Positions 35,630 through 45,162 of a stretch of DNA of 64,000 nucleotides are shown here, piece after piece. The position numbers and the translations under genes are program-made. Each line of letters opens with the position of its first letter. The first letter of the stretch is position 1. The notes under the pieces were generated by a model that worked only from the letters and a program-made list of their open reading frames with translations, was not told the origin of the DNA and searched no databases. Source of the DNA: JBHJHP01 sp042219855 (GTDB lineage: Bacteria; Bacteroidota; Bacteroidia; Bacteroidales; UBA5342); assembly GCF_042219855.1 (NCBI RefSeq), contig NZ_JBHJHP010000005.1, positions 1 through 64,000 on the forward strand. Direction: 5' to 3'.

Positions 35630-37690
35630 ATGCGAAAAACAATCATTTTATCATTTTTATTCCTGCTTACCATGATGTTAGCGGTTGAGGGAGTTGCACA
35701 GGAAAAATCCATTTATAAGCCATCTTCATTTGGCAACATGGATCTTAACAACACCTCCAGCCGGTGGTGCTACCAACGCAGTGTGGAATCAGAGAATTTT
35801 ATTATTTTCTGGGAAGCAGGATATGGATCGAACCCCAAAACAATAGCAGATGCGAGTTACAGGGTTAATACCGATGCTGTATTAAACATAGCAGAAGCCG
35901 GTTTTAGCATGTACCGCGATTCCATGAAATTCATTATCAAGGGACAATCCAAAACGGATCAGTATAAAATGATCATCCTGTTATTCTACACAACCGACTG
36001 GATTGCCAGTGGATCGGGAGTGGATGATATGATCGGACTGCTTAACCTGAGTGCCTGGGCCGCACAGGCTTTGGGCGTAACGGTAGCACACGAAGTAGGA
36101 CACTGTTTTCAGTACCAGGTTCATTGTGACGGTTTCCCGGGAGGCTGGATCTATGGTTTCGGTCCAAATGCATCGGGAGGTAACTGCTGGTGGGAACAGT
36201 GTGCACAATGGCAGGCATTTAAGGTTTTCCCTGATCAGCAGTTCAGCGATTACCGTTTTACCGAATATCTCGATAATTCCTACAGACATATCCTGCATGA
36301 GTCACCGCGATATGCCAATTACTTTATTCAGGATTACTGGACCTTTCTTCATGGTTTTGACTTTATCGGATACCTGTGGCGGGAATCAACATATCCGGAG
36401 GATCCGGTTGAAGCCTATAAACGTCTTACAGGAATTTCACAGGCAAAATTTAATGATGAAATGTACGACTGTGCCTCGCGGTTTGTGACCTGGGATATTC
36501 CGGTTCTGCGTGAAAGGGGAAAAAACTATATTGCTGCCCGTTCTTCCAATACCTTAAAACCATCAGATGACGGATACATGATTATTGATCCGAACGAGTG
36601 TGTGGAAAACTATGGATACAATACCTTTCGTTTAAACGTCCCCGATCCAGGTGAACCGGTTACGGTTTTCTTTGAAGGTAAAACAGGTACTGACGGATAC
36701 CGGAACGTAAAAAGCAAGACCTATGCCGGATGGCGTTACGGTCTGGTTGGCCTGAATGCCGACGGAAGCAGGTTCTACAGCCCAGTGAAATCACCAAGTT
36801 ATATAAAATCACTGGATAACCCCAAAGATACATTAACTGTCACCTGTCCGGAAAACTGCACAAAGCTCTGGCTGGTGGTGACCGGTGCACCATACCAACA
36901 CTGGCGTCATGCGTGGGATGACGATGATTCAAATGATGAACAATGGCCTTATCAGGTAAAATTTGCACATACCAACTTATATGGTACGTTTGATTTTACT
37001 GAAGAAGATGTGCCGCATAATGCCACCATTACGCAACATGTAAGGATGGTACCCTTTGTTGGCAGCGCCAATCCGTATCCAAGTACAGCTGTTCAGCCCA
37101 ACCTGGAAACGGTATGCCGCGCTTTTTGTCTGAATCTCAGTGAAGTGAAATCAGCCTTCGGATCAACCATAAAATACTGTGCCATAAATCCGAATGGATC
37201 ATATAACTATTCTTCCACTGCCAACGCACCCGGCCACTGGTTCAACAAAACCGGAAATGTAACCAACTGGGGAAACAGCAGTTATATATTCTCTGAGCTG
37301 AACTCCGGTACCCTGACATTTAATATCGGACAATACCCTGATATTTGCAAGGAAGGCGATGAATTTACCATCAAACAGGGACTGGTTTACACACCTGCTG
37401 GAGGTACTCCGGTTTCGGTAACTTTTGTATTCAACATTCTGGTAACGTCTGATATTACAGCGGGAACAGATGAAAAACAGGTAGTACAATTTGATTCTCC
37501 TGTTCTGAATAGCTATGTCAACGATTATATTTTACTGAATAAATCGTATGAGAAGGTGGTCATCTATAATATGGGTGGGCAGGTTATAAAAACAGTTTCG
37601 AACACCAGCAGAATAAATTCAGCCGATTTAGCATCCGGCGTTTACCTGATATATGTTGACGGAATGACGGGGAAGGTGGTGAAGAAATGA
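35630..37690 (+). CDS. Secreted DUF6055/DUF4859 protein, putative zinc metallopeptidase, T9SS-sorted
   Basis: A 686-residue secreted protein with a signal peptide (ending GVAQ, residue 24). Residues about 45-300 are DUF6055-like and include an HExxH zinc motif, His154-Glu155-xx-His158 (VAHEVGHCFQY), with Glu189 in WWEQCAQW as a possible third ligand. A beta-rich middle follows, then a DUF4859-like domain (about 455-605, VPFVGSANPYPSTAV onward), and a T9SS type A tail (YNMGGQVIKTV ... GVYLIYVDG). The motif suggests a gluzincin peptidase, but I know of no biochemical proof for the family. It stands alone. Confidence 0.8.
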   Translation: MRKTIILSFLFLLTMMLAVEGVAQEKSIYKPSSFGNMDLNNTSSRWCYQRSVESENFIIFWEAGYGSNPKTIADASYRVNTDAVLNIAEAGFSMYRDSMKFIIKGQSKTDQYKMIILLFYTTDWIASGSGVDDMIGLLNLSAWAAQALGVTVAHEVGHCFQYQVHCDGFPGGWIYGFGPNASGGNCWWEQCAQWQAFKVFPDQQFSDYRFTEYLDNSYRHILHESPRYANYFIQDYWTFLHGFDFIGYLWRESTYPEDPVEAYKRLTGISQAKFNDEMYDCASRFVTWDIPVLRERGKNYIAARSSNTLKPSDDGYMIIDPNECVENYGYNTFRLNVPDPGEPVTVFFEGKTGTDGYRNVKSKTYAGWRYGLVGLNADGSRFYSPVKSPSYIKSLDNPKDTLTVTCPENCTKLWLVVTGAPYQHWRHAWDDDDSNDEQWPYQVKFAHTNLYGTFDFTEEDVPHNATITQHVRMVPFVGSANPYPSTAVQPNLETVCRAFCLNLSEVKSAFGSTIKYCAINPNGSYNYSSTANAPGHWFNKTGNVTNWGNSSYIFSELNSGTLTFNIGQYPDICKEGDEFTIKQGLVYTPAGGTPVSVTFVFNILVTSDITAGTDEKQVVQFDSPVLNSYVNDYILLNKSYEKVVIYNMGGQVIKTVSNTSRINSADLASGVYLIYVDGMTGKVVKK

Positions 37691-37718
37691 TATGATAAAA
37701 TGCAGTTTATTAAAAATA

Positions 37719-37745
37719 GAAGAGACGCGATTAATCGCGTCTTTA
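37719..37745. terminator. GACGCGATT palindrome, possible terminator
   Basis: GAGACGCGATT and its near-exact reverse complement AATCGCGTCTT form a loop-less hairpin 30 bp after the DUF6055 gene, followed by TTTAC and a T-rich stretch. It is a shortened copy of the 34-bp palindrome at 19282-19315, here perhaps doing the work of a terminator. Confidence 0.55.
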
Positions 37746-37828
37746 CTATTTTATATTGTTACATTTATTTTTAATCTCTATTAATGCATCACTTATTAAA
37801 CAGTCCAGCTTAAAAAAACATTCGTATT

Positions 37829-38257
37829 TTACTTCAATCCTTTCTTGTATTTCGTTACTTCCAGGAGATCTGATAACTGTTCTGCATTGTTCATTTGAAA
37901 AGTCAATGGAATTAATTTTCCGGACATTTTTGAGGAAAACATGCTTTTTTTCAGGTCGTCATTAATGTTGAGTTCTGTAACACCGGGCCTGGTCTTTTCA
38001 GTAAAATAAAAAGACACCTTAAAATGCTTATCCCAAACCGATAACCAGAATATGGTCTTCTTTTTATGCACCACCTTACACAGCCACGCACCACCATCCT
38101 TATAATAGTGCCACAGGAGTTCAAAATCAAAGTCGTGCTCAACTGTTTGTCTTAATTCGGAAAACACCGGAAATACATTTTCGCCTAACACTTGTTTTAA
38201 TACATCATCGGTTGGTTCTACTTCCGAATCGCGGAGTTGAGGTTTTTCTGGAGTCAT
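37829..38257 (-). CDS. DUF3788 family protein
   Basis: A 142-residue cytoplasmic protein with the DUF3788 pattern: a central WHYYKDGGAWLCKVVHKKKTIFW segment, followed by LSVWDKHFKVSFYFTEK and a helical C-terminus with KLIPLTF. The family is small, soluble and of unknown function, common in Bacteroidota and Firmicutes. The gene converges with the DUF6055 gene and has no clear operon partner. Confidence 0.75.
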   Translation of the reverse strand: MTPEKPQLRDSEVEPTDDVLKQVLGENVFPVFSELRQTVEHDFDFELLWHYYKDGGAWLCKVVHKKKTIFWLSVWDKHFKVSFYFTEKTRPGVTELNINDDLKKSMFSSKMSGKLIPLTFQMNNAEQLSDLLEVTKYKKGLK

Positions 38258-38444
38258 TTTGAGAGTTTTAGAGGTTTTGTAATTTTCAAAGTTATAAATT
38301 TTAATGAATTAAAGCTTACGGTCTCTCATACAAACGGTATCTATATTAATTGAATTCAGTAAACAAAAGGTTATAAATATCCATTATATTAAAAAGTTTA
38401 AGGAAATTTGTAACAACCGATGTATTAACCAAATCGATAATACT

Positions 38445-39065
38445 ATGTCCGCTTCTATCGACCATCTACCGCTTTCTGCTGAACTTATTGAGCTCATCAA
38501 AGCAAATTCAACAACCATAGATGTTCCCAGGAATACAGAAGTCATGTACGAGGGCCAGTATATTAAAAATATTCCTATTGTGATTAAGGGTCTGGTTAAG
38601 GTTTTTATTAAAAATGAAGATAAAGAATTATTGCTCTACTATATACAACCCGACGAAAGTTGTATTATGACTTTTAATGCCAGTCTGGATAATTCTCCCA
38701 GCAGAGTTTTTGCTTCAACGGAAGAAGATTCATCGGTAGTCTTGATGCCGGTTGATAAAGTATTTAAATGGCTAAAGGAATACCCGGAAATGAACGTCCT
38801 GTTTTTTAAACATTACAATGCCAGGTACAGCGAATTAATCGAGATGATCAACCATATACTGTTCAATAAAATGGATGTTCGACTTTTAAATTACCTAAAA
38901 TCAAAAATCAAAGTTAAGAATCAAAATCCTATCCGTATTTCACACAAACAAATTGCCAATGATCTCGGTACAGCCAGAGAGGTTGTTACAAGGATTCTTA
39001 AAAAACTGGAATATGAAAATAAGGTTCAACAAAATTCCGGATTAATAAAAGTTATGCATGTGTGA
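38445..39065 (+). CDS. Crp/Fnr-family transcriptional regulator
   Basis: A 206-residue regulator with an N-terminal cyclic-nucleotide-binding-like barrel (EVMYEGQYIKNIPIVIKGLVKVFI) and a C-terminal Crp helix-turn-helix (SHKQIANDLGTAREVVTRILKKLE). Only one cysteine is near the barrel, so an FNR-type 4Fe-4S cluster is unlikely. It resembles Bacteroidota Crp/Fnr proteins that often control respiratory or nitrosative genes. The cupredoxin-DUF5777-Rieske operon begins 325 bp downstream in the same direction and is the obvious candidate target (inference). Confidence 0.9.
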   Translation: MSASIDHLPLSAELIELIKANSTTIDVPRNTEVMYEGQYIKNIPIVIKGLVKVFIKNEDKELLLYYIQPDESCIMTFNASLDNSPSRVFASTEEDSSVVLMPVDKVFKWLKEYPEMNVLFFKHYNARYSELIEMINHILFNKMDVRLLNYLKSKIKVKNQNPIRISHKQIANDLGTAREVVTRILKKLEYENKVQQNSGLIKVMHV

Positions 39066-39390
39066 CTGTAGTCACTGACTTTCTTATTTCATCTCCATAT
39101 TTTTGTTTAGAATCAATTTAAATAATTGAATGCAAAATATGGATATCTCCGATTGTATAGTAAAGGTATTAGGTTTTGATTTCTCTTATGCATTGTTCTT
39201 TAAATGCATTGTTAGCTGAATCATATATATCATGTTAATTACCCTTACAGCAATTTTCCTCCTCACATCTCTCACAAGTATCTGTTCACTGTGCTTCCAT
39301 TGAAATAAGTACATGCTTAAAAACACGAGGGTTAATGTTACATACCCTTTGAGTCTAATATCATTCGTAACTCTTTTAAAATTAATGCTT
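39066..39390. other. Intergenic region before the cupredoxin operon
   Basis: About 325 bp with no gene. A GTGACT-GT-AGTCAC palindrome overlaps the Crp/Fnr stop codon (39062-39075) and is followed by a T-rich stretch, possibly a weak terminator. I could not find a clear Crp/Fnr-type operator, and the rest shows nothing. Confidence 0.4.
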
Positions 39391-40656
39391 ATGAAAACTA
39401 CATTTACACATCGTAAACTTACCAGCCTTATTACATTGTTCTTTGTAATTATCGGATTCGTTAGTCTTGCTCAAAAAAAACACATTGTAGAGGCTTCCAT
39501 AAATGTTTTCACACCTTCTGAATTAACCATTAACGCTGGTGATACGGTCGAATGGAGAAATATAGAAGGGTGGCATAATGTAGATGGATTACAATCAACC
39601 TATCCCGATAATCCAGAATCATTTGGCAACAGCCAGGGCAGCGGATGGGTCTATTCACACATTTTTAATGCTGAGGGTGTATACAATTATCATTGTGATC
39701 CGCATGTCGGTCTTGGGATGAAAGGGAAAATTATAGTTGAAGCTTCTGCAAACAACCAGGGACATACTTTAACAATCAACTTCTCATCCATGAATCCTCA
39801 TGTCGGCCAGACCCTGTACCTTTCATTAATTGATTCTGAAACCGGAAAAGAAGTTGAACGAAAAACAGAAGATATAGATGCATCCTTTTCTGTACAGCTT
39901 TCGGGCCTTGAAAAAGGACATTCATATCATGTGGACTTCTTTGCGGACTTTAACGAAAACGGCATTTACGATACGCCTCCAACGGATCACGCCTGGAGAA
40001 TGGAGGTCAATAACGTTTCAGACGATGTAATACTAGATTTCGTTCATAACACGAATTTCACTGATATAAGCTGGGAATATAAACTGACTTTGAATTTTAT
40101 GAATATGAATCCGCATCTGGGACAGAAATTAACGTTTTACCTTGTTGATGCTGCCAATGGATCAGTCATCGATTACAAGATGATATCAGAAATCATCAAT
40201 CCTGATTTTTCCATTGAATCTTATAACATAGTTCCAGCTGGTTCCTATAATCTTGATTTTTATGCAGATCATAACGGAAACGGAATTTACGATGCGCCTC
40301 CTGTTGACCATTCCTGGCAAATATTACTAAACAGTATCAGCAGAGATACAACAATAACATTTACACATAATACAAACTTTACAGATATATCGGCAGTGAC
40401 ACCAATAATAGCTCCACTCAGTGAATCACCAACACTATATCCCAATCCCGTTTCTTCTGCGTTAACCTTGCAGTTGAATGATTCCGGCTATGAATACCAT
40501 TCCATCTATGATATTTCAGGCAAGCAACAGAAGGTTCATATTTCAACCTATAATAATGTAATGGATATAAAAGTGAATGAACTGAAAGCGGGGATTTATT
40601 TCGTTGAACTTCTGAATAATAAGGATCGAATGTTTCTCAAATTCATAAAAAACTAA
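39391..40656 (+). CDS. Secreted cupredoxin (type I copper) protein with T9SS tail
   Basis: A 421-residue exported protein. The start is taken at 39391 (MKTTFTHRKL), giving a normal signal peptide ending VSLAQ. Residues 30-118 are a plastocyanin-like cupredoxin with the full type I copper set His62 (GWHNVD), Cys102 and His105 (NYHCDPH) and Met110 (GLGMKG). Two similar beta-sandwich repeats follow (LTINFSSMNPHVGQTLYL and LTLNFMNMNPHLGQKLTF, each ending HNTNFTDIS), then a T9SS type A tail. It probably carries electrons or copper at the cell surface. It leads an operon with a DUF5777 barrel (2 bp) and a Rieske protein. Confidence 0.88.
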   Translation: MKTTFTHRKLTSLITLFFVIIGFVSLAQKKHIVEASINVFTPSELTINAGDTVEWRNIEGWHNVDGLQSTYPDNPESFGNSQGSGWVYSHIFNAEGVYNYHCDPHVGLGMKGKIIVEASANNQGHTLTINFSSMNPHVGQTLYLSLIDSETGKEVERKTEDIDASFSVQLSGLEKGHSYHVDFFADFNENGIYDTPPTDHAWRMEVNNVSDDVILDFVHNTNFTDISWEYKLTLNFMNMNPHLGQKLTFYLVDAANGSVIDYKMISEIINPDFSIESYNIVPAGSYNLDFYADHNGNGIYDAPPVDHSWQILLNSISRDTTITFTHNTNFTDISAVTPIIAPLSESPTLYPNPVSSALTLQLNDSGYEYHSIYDISGKQQKVHISTYNNVMDIKVNELKAGIYFVELLNNKDRMFLKFIKN

Positions 40657-40658
40657 CT

Positions 40659-41495
40659 ATGTACAGATCATTTACCATAATACTTTTGGGTTTTATTTGC
40701 ACAATTGCGTTCTCTCCTGGTGTAACAGCACAGGATGCAGAACCTGTTGAATACGTTTTTAAGGGAACCAGGATTGTTAATGACCAGTCTGTCAATCTTG
40801 CAGATAAAGGTGAACTGTTGCTTCTGGTCCAGCACCGTTTCGGAGATGTGAGTGGTGGTTATTATGAGTTATTCGGTCTTGATCAGGCAACAATGCGACT
40901 GGGATTTGAGTATGGTTTTGGATCATTCTTCAATGCGGGCATAGGCAGAAGTACATGGTTGAAAACCTACGATGCTTTCGCAAAACTAAGACTGGTGCGT
41001 CAAACGTCCGGGTTCCCTTTTACAGCCGTTATTTCCGCCGGGGGTTCAGTCCCTACAATCAGAAATTTTTTCCCTGAGCCAATGAATTCATTTTCGGATA
41101 AGGCCTCAGGAAATGTGCAACTGTTGCTCGCAAAAGAAACGGGCAATTTTGGGTTTCAGGTGTCCCCCGGATTCATTAAAACCGGAACCATCGCTGGTCT
41201 GAATAAAGACTTGTCATTCTTTACAACAGGATTTACAGGTTCCGTAAAAATTGTAAGAAAAGTCTCTCTTAATCTGGAGTATTTGCATGCTTTTAATAAA
41301 CAGATCTCAGGCGACAATACACTTTCATTGGGTATTGATATCACAACAGGCGGTCATTTGTTTCAACTGATCTTTTCCAGCAACCAAACCATGTTGAACC
41401 AGGGATTTTACTCCAGCAAGACCGGTTCATGGACCAGTGGTAATATCTACTTTGGGTTTAATTTAATTCGAGAATTTACATTAAAATATTACTGA
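40659..41495 (+). CDS. DUF5777 family outer-membrane beta-barrel protein
   Basis: A 278-residue protein with a signal peptide (ending VTAQ, residue 24). Its start of the mature chain, VFKGTRIVNDQSVNLADKGELLLLVQHRFG, followed by YYELFGLDQATMRLGFEYG, is the DUF5777 signature. Alternating strands and a C-terminal aromatic residue (Tyr) fit an outer-membrane barrel. Members are often found beside cytochromes, cupredoxins and Rieske proteins in Bacteroidota (family knowledge), as here. A role in docking or assembling an outer electron-transfer complex is inference. It lies 2 bp after the cupredoxin gene and 1 bp before the Rieske gene. Confidence 0.85.
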   Translation: MYRSFTIILLGFICTIAFSPGVTAQDAEPVEYVFKGTRIVNDQSVNLADKGELLLLVQHRFGDVSGGYYELFGLDQATMRLGFEYGFGSFFNAGIGRSTWLKTYDAFAKLRLVRQTSGFPFTAVISAGGSVPTIRNFFPEPMNSFSDKASGNVQLLLAKETGNFGFQVSPGFIKTGTIAGLNKDLSFFTTGFTGSVKIVRKVSLNLEYLHAFNKQISGDNTLSLGIDITTGGHLFQLIFSSNQTMLNQGFYSSKTGSWTSGNIYFGFNLIREFTLKYY

Positions 41496-41496
41496 T

Positions 41497-41913
41497 ATGG
41501 AACGAAAAGAATTTATAAAAAAACTGACCATTGGCGGCAGCGTGCTCTTTGCCTCACCACTGCTTTTTAATGCTTGTACTGAAGATAACGGCATGGTTGA
41601 CAACCAAACTTCGAATGACCTTGTCATTGACTTAAATGATGCTGCATACTCTGCACTTTCAACCGTGGGAGGTTTTGCCTATAAAGATAACATCATTATT
41701 TTCACAACAGGAACGGACACCTATATGGCACTTTCAAAGCTATGTACACATCAGCAATGCACCGTCAGCTATAACCATTCATCGGGGACAGTACCCTGTC
41801 CCTGCCACGGGTCAATCTATTCAACTTCAGGTGAAGTATTAAATGGTCCTGCTACACAGGCACTAAAACAATACACAGTAACTAAAGATGGTAATACCCT
41901 GATTTTAAAATAG
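41497..41913 (+). CDS. Rieske [2Fe-2S] lipoprotein
   Basis: A 138-residue exported Rieske protein. The cluster ligands are Cys83 and His85 (CTHQQC) and Cys101 and His104 (CPCHGS), with Cys88 and Cys103 placed for the disulfide seen in cytochrome bc-type Rieske proteins. This predicts a high potential. The N-terminus (MERKEFIKKLTIGG ... LLFNAC) looks like a Tat-adapted or lipoprotein signal with Cys27. It is not next to a cytochrome b gene, so it probably works with the cupredoxin and DUF5777 barrel of the same operon. Confidence 0.93.
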   Translation: MERKEFIKKLTIGGSVLFASPLLFNACTEDNGMVDNQTSNDLVIDLNDAAYSALSTVGGFAYKDNIIIFTTGTDTYMALSKLCTHQQCTVSYNHSSGTVPCPCHGSIYSTSGEVLNGPATQALKQYTVTKDGNTLILK

Positions 41914-42000
41914 TCAGTCAAAATATTTAAATATGCCGCTCGAACCCCCTTCATTAAACATGTTGGCAGAATTCATTACGTTATGTATAAAATGGTTTGG

Positions 42001-42297
42001 TTAAATCCAGATAAGGACATCCACATGTTTACCTGCCGAAATGTTTTCTGCAGCCCGTATTTCTGCTTTTAACGATAAGGAATATGCATTGGTTTTGGTA
42101 TCAAACCATATGGCAGTTTTCCACTCGCTTTTCCCTACTCTTGCTGTTGCTTTTAGTCTGCCCCAGCCTTCCTCTTCTGATTTAAATATTGTTCTGATTT
42201 CTTCGGATAATGCTATCGGTAATGTAACAAAATACCAACCACCGGAAGTACCGTATTGCCAGGGTATGGCGCTAAACTCATATTTAACTCCTTTCAT
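42001..42297 (-). CDS. DUF1905 family protein
   Basis: A 98-residue single-domain protein matching DUF1905. The typical run is YEFSAIPWQYGTSGGWYFVTLP at the start, then WGRLKATARVGKSEWKTAIWFD in the centre and KAEIRAAENISAGKHVDV at the end. The fold is a small barrel. The family has no known activity and is often fused to YdeI/OmpD-like domains, which are lacking here. A DUF5652 gene precedes it by 16 bp in the same direction. Confidence 0.85.
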   Translation of the reverse strand: MKGVKYEFSAIPWQYGTSGGWYFVTLPIALSEEIRTIFKSEEEGWGRLKATARVGKSEWKTAIWFDTKTNAYSLSLKAEIRAAENISAGKHVDVLIWI

Positions 42298-42313
42298 CTG
42301 CTACAAGTATAGA

Positions 42314-42529
42314 TTAATCACTTTCCCTGTTCCGGTTCATCAGGATGTAAACAATAGGAAGTACACCAACTGTATTAAAAACGGCAATGCAGATAAACCA
42401 GGCCAGATGATTATTCCGGGCTGATTTCCACATGCCGGTAATTTTCCATACACCTTCCCAGATGGCCAGAATAATGATGACAGGCAATAACCATAAATGG
42501 GCTTCAAATAACTGTTGTACGTTTTCCAT
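42314..42529 (-). CDS. DUF5652-like two-helix membrane protein
   Basis: A 71-residue membrane protein with two hydrophobic helices (about 11-27 and 41-62) around WEGVWKITGMWKSARNNHLAWF. The W-K-x-x-G-M-W-K-S-A-R and FNTVGVLPIVYI patterns are those of the DUF5652 family, which also resembles the helical pair of phospholipase D nuclease N-terminal (PLDc_N) domains. Function unknown; it is 16 bp upstream of the DUF1905 gene. Confidence 0.72.
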   Translation of the reverse strand: MENVQQLFEAHLWLLPVIIILAIWEGVWKITGMWKSARNNHLAWFICIAVFNTVGVLPIVYILMNRNRESD

Positions 42530-42650
42530 TTCAATCTGTATTTAGAATACTAAATATATGAATTTCAGCAAAATAAATCAACCATCCACAGCGCGAATAA
42601 ACACCTTTAAAATACAGATAGATCTGTCCAGGATTTAATTCTTTAACCAC

Positions 42651-44015
42651 CTATTTATTCTCCATTAAATCCTTAAGCCTCAGGCAGGCAATAACATAAT
42701 TATAAACGGCCTGCAGATAATCCACCCTTGTACCTTCATAAGTATGTTGCACTCTCAATAAGTCCTTAGGCAGACTACGTCCTTCAGCAAAAACTGAACG
42801 TGCTATTTCAAGGTTTTTACGTGCCAGTAGAATATCCTGCTCTTTTCTTTTCATATCTCTTTGGCCGGTATGCATATCAGAGACAGCTTTTTGCATATTG
42901 GCTTTTTTCCGGTTGATAAAATCCGAAATATCATAACCTGTCTGATCCAGTTGCAGCCTGCCTGCTTCAATGTCGTGTGCTGAACGGATTTCCTTGCTTA
43001 TTGGAATATTTAACGATAACCCAACAAAACTGTTACCATACCAGTTGGCAGTATTGAACAAATCCAGCGAATTTGCATAGTAATTTGTTCCGTATGCTGC
43101 ATTTAACGATAAAGTAGGAAGGAGCATTTTTTTTGTATTTAACAGCAACAGGCTATCCTGCATATAGCGACTCTGTAATTTTTTATAAGCAACAGAAACT
43201 GTTGGATCAAGACCTGAGGCTATACCACTTTTCAACATCTGCAAAACCTTATTCAGGCTGTCGGCCGGTTCAGGTAATATGTCAGCCCCGGGATTTAGTC
43301 CCATCTGATAAGCCAGTTCCAACCTGGATTGCCTGTAAACATTAAGGGCCTGCTGATACCTGCTCAGCGACTGGCTCAAATGTAACCTTGACTCATTGAC
43401 ATCCTGTGTATTCAGACGCCCCTGTCCGGACAGATCCTGAGCGACAGCAAGATCCTTTGCATATAATACCGTATCCTGACTGGCATAATTCAGTTGTTCG
43501 CGTGCCAACACTGCTTCAGCGTAAGCTTTTGTAACAGCCGTTCTGAGCGCCCCTTTATCAGCTCTGTAATTCAGCTCAGCCATTTTCCCTGAATGCCCGC
43601 TCATAATCAGTTGCTGTTTACGGGCAGGATTAAAGATGTCGTAGTTCAGATTCAGCCCGATGCCGGACTGCCAATCAGTACCAAATTTCAGATATGTCAG
43701 TTCACCTGATGTTGCATCACCCGTAATAAGTCCCAACGGAACAGGTGTTGATGGTATAATCAGATTTCGTCTTAAGGATACTGTTGATGAGATATCCGGC
43801 AACTTACTGGTTTCTTCTGCTGCCAGCTGCTCCTGTTTTATCCTGACCTCCAGCTCACTGCTTTTCAGCGACGCATGTCTGTTAAATGCTGTATCAATGG
43901 CCTGATCAAGTGAAATGTGTTGCTGTGCATATGTAGTCCTGACTACTAAAGAACAGACTATTGTAAGAGCAAAAAGCTTTATTTTGATCATCTTTAATGT
44001 ATTCATTTTCCTCAT
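42651..44015 (-). CDS. TolC-family outer-membrane efflux channel
   Basis: A 454-residue protein with a signal peptide (ending TTYAQ) and two repeats of the outer-membrane efflux protein fold, each with long helices and barrel strands. Landmarks are ISLDQAIDTAFNRHASLKSSELEV at the start, AVLAREQLNYASQD and LNIPISKEIRSAHDIEAGRLQL. It is the last gene of the ABC exporter operon, one base after the permease stop. The frame runs upstream into the permease gene, so the start is set at 44015 (MRKMNTLKM). It would form the outer channel of this exporter. Confidence 0.92.
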   Translation of the reverse strand: MRKMNTLKMIKIKLFALTIVCSLVVRTTYAQQHISLDQAIDTAFNRHASLKSSELEVRIKQEQLAAEETSKLPDISSTVSLRRNLIIPSTPVPLGLITGDATSGELTYLKFGTDWQSGIGLNLNYDIFNPARKQQLIMSGHSGKMAELNYRADKGALRTAVTKAYAEAVLAREQLNYASQDTVLYAKDLAVAQDLSGQGRLNTQDVNESRLHLSQSLSRYQQALNVYRQSRLELAYQMGLNPGADILPEPADSLNKVLQMLKSGIASGLDPTVSVAYKKLQSRYMQDSLLLLNTKKMLLPTLSLNAAYGTNYYANSLDLFNTANWYGNSFVGLSLNIPISKEIRSAHDIEAGRLQLDQTGYDISDFINRKKANMQKAVSDMHTGQRDMKRKEQDILLARKNLEIARSVFAEGRSLPKDLLRVQHTYEGTRVDYLQAVYNYVIACLRLKDLMENK

Positions 44016-44016
44016 T

Positions 44017-45159
44017 TTAATTTCTGAAAACAGATGCAGGTTCAACCGTTTTAATGGTCCTCACAGAAAAGAAAAAGGTACTCCCCAGGGAGATTCCAAA
44101 AGTGACCAGAAAGAGTCCCAGCATTAACATCGGTCCGATATGGATCAGCAATCCGGAACCGGAAACTGCAGCTTTAAATGCCGTCAGCAGTCCGATTGCT
44201 ATGATGAAGCCTGTAATGGAGAAAAGCGCTGACTGGGTGATGATCAGCTTTGTTATAAACCTGTTTCGTGCACCTATGGCTTTCAGTGTGCCGTAATCCC
44301 TGATCCTGTCCATGGCCGAAGAGTAAAGCGTAAGACCGATGATAAAAAATCCACTGAGGATGGCGAAGATTACCAGAGAACCAATACTGGAACCGATATT
44401 GGAACTGACCACAAGAAATTTTACCGTTGTTGAACGCAGGTTGTCTGTTGTCCATGCCCGTATTCCCGGTATGGCTGCATTGATATTCTTCACGACCTGC
44501 TGAGGCGTGAACCCATCATCAATACTTACTGCAATGGCACTGATTTTTACATCAGACGTTTTGCAATACATTCTCGCCTTATCCAGGGTAGTGTAAAAAT
44601 AGGATCCTCCGAAACCACGTGCATTTTTTGTCTGCATGCGGATAATGGCTTTGGTGCCGTTTATCTCCAGTTCTGTCCCCACATCCGTTGAACTGCCAAA
44701 TGTTTTGGCATCAAAATAGTCGGCGCTGATCCCATAATCTTCCACAAGATCGTTGAGCGTACCTTTAAAGATTTTTTTCCTGTTTGGACCGGCAACAAAA
44801 CCCGGAGGATTGCTGCCGATAATATTCACAGGAGCTGTCTTACCGTTCTTAAACCTTGCCACTGCTGCACCAATAAACATGGGTTCAGCCGACCGTACAC
44901 CATCGATACTCTGTATTTCATAAACCTTGCGTTTATCAAGCTGCGACAGATTATTTGCATTTTTAGTCATACTGTCCACCACCCATATCTGGGTTGTCGC
45001 AGTCCGTGAATTATTGATCAGTCCACCCATAAGATCCATCAGAAAATTAAGGATGCCGATCTGCTGACCGATGAGAAACGTACTGACCACAATACCAATG
45101 ACCACACCAATACTTTTGGCTTTATCGTAGCGAATAAATTTAAGTGCTGTGCGTAACAT
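44017..45159 (-). CDS. ABC transporter permease (FtsX/MacB-like, DevC-like)
   Basis: A 380-residue permease with one N-terminal helix, a large periplasmic domain (about 45-255) and three C-terminal helices with the FtsX core (YSSAMDRIRDYGTLKAIGARN). The layout is closest to the DevC branch of type VII ABC exporters, which drive a lipoprotein or adaptor and TolC. Its partners are the adaptor 3 bp upstream, the ATPase before that and the TolC gene after it. The cargo is unknown. Confidence 0.9.
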   Translation of the reverse strand: MLRTALKFIRYDKAKSIGVVIGIVVSTFLIGQQIGILNFLMDLMGGLINNSRTATTQIWVVDSMTKNANNLSQLDKRKVYEIQSIDGVRSAEPMFIGAAVARFKNGKTAPVNIIGSNPPGFVAGPNRKKIFKGTLNDLVEDYGISADYFDAKTFGSSTDVGTELEINGTKAIIRMQTKNARGFGGSYFYTTLDKARMYCKTSDVKISAIAVSIDDGFTPQQVVKNINAAIPGIRAWTTDNLRSTTVKFLVVSSNIGSSIGSLVIFAILSGFFIIGLTLYSSAMDRIRDYGTLKAIGARNRFITKLIITQSALFSITGFIIAIGLLTAFKAAVSGSGLLIHIGPMLMLGLFLVTFGISLGSTFFFSVRTIKTVEPASVFRN

Positions 45160-45162
45160 AGC

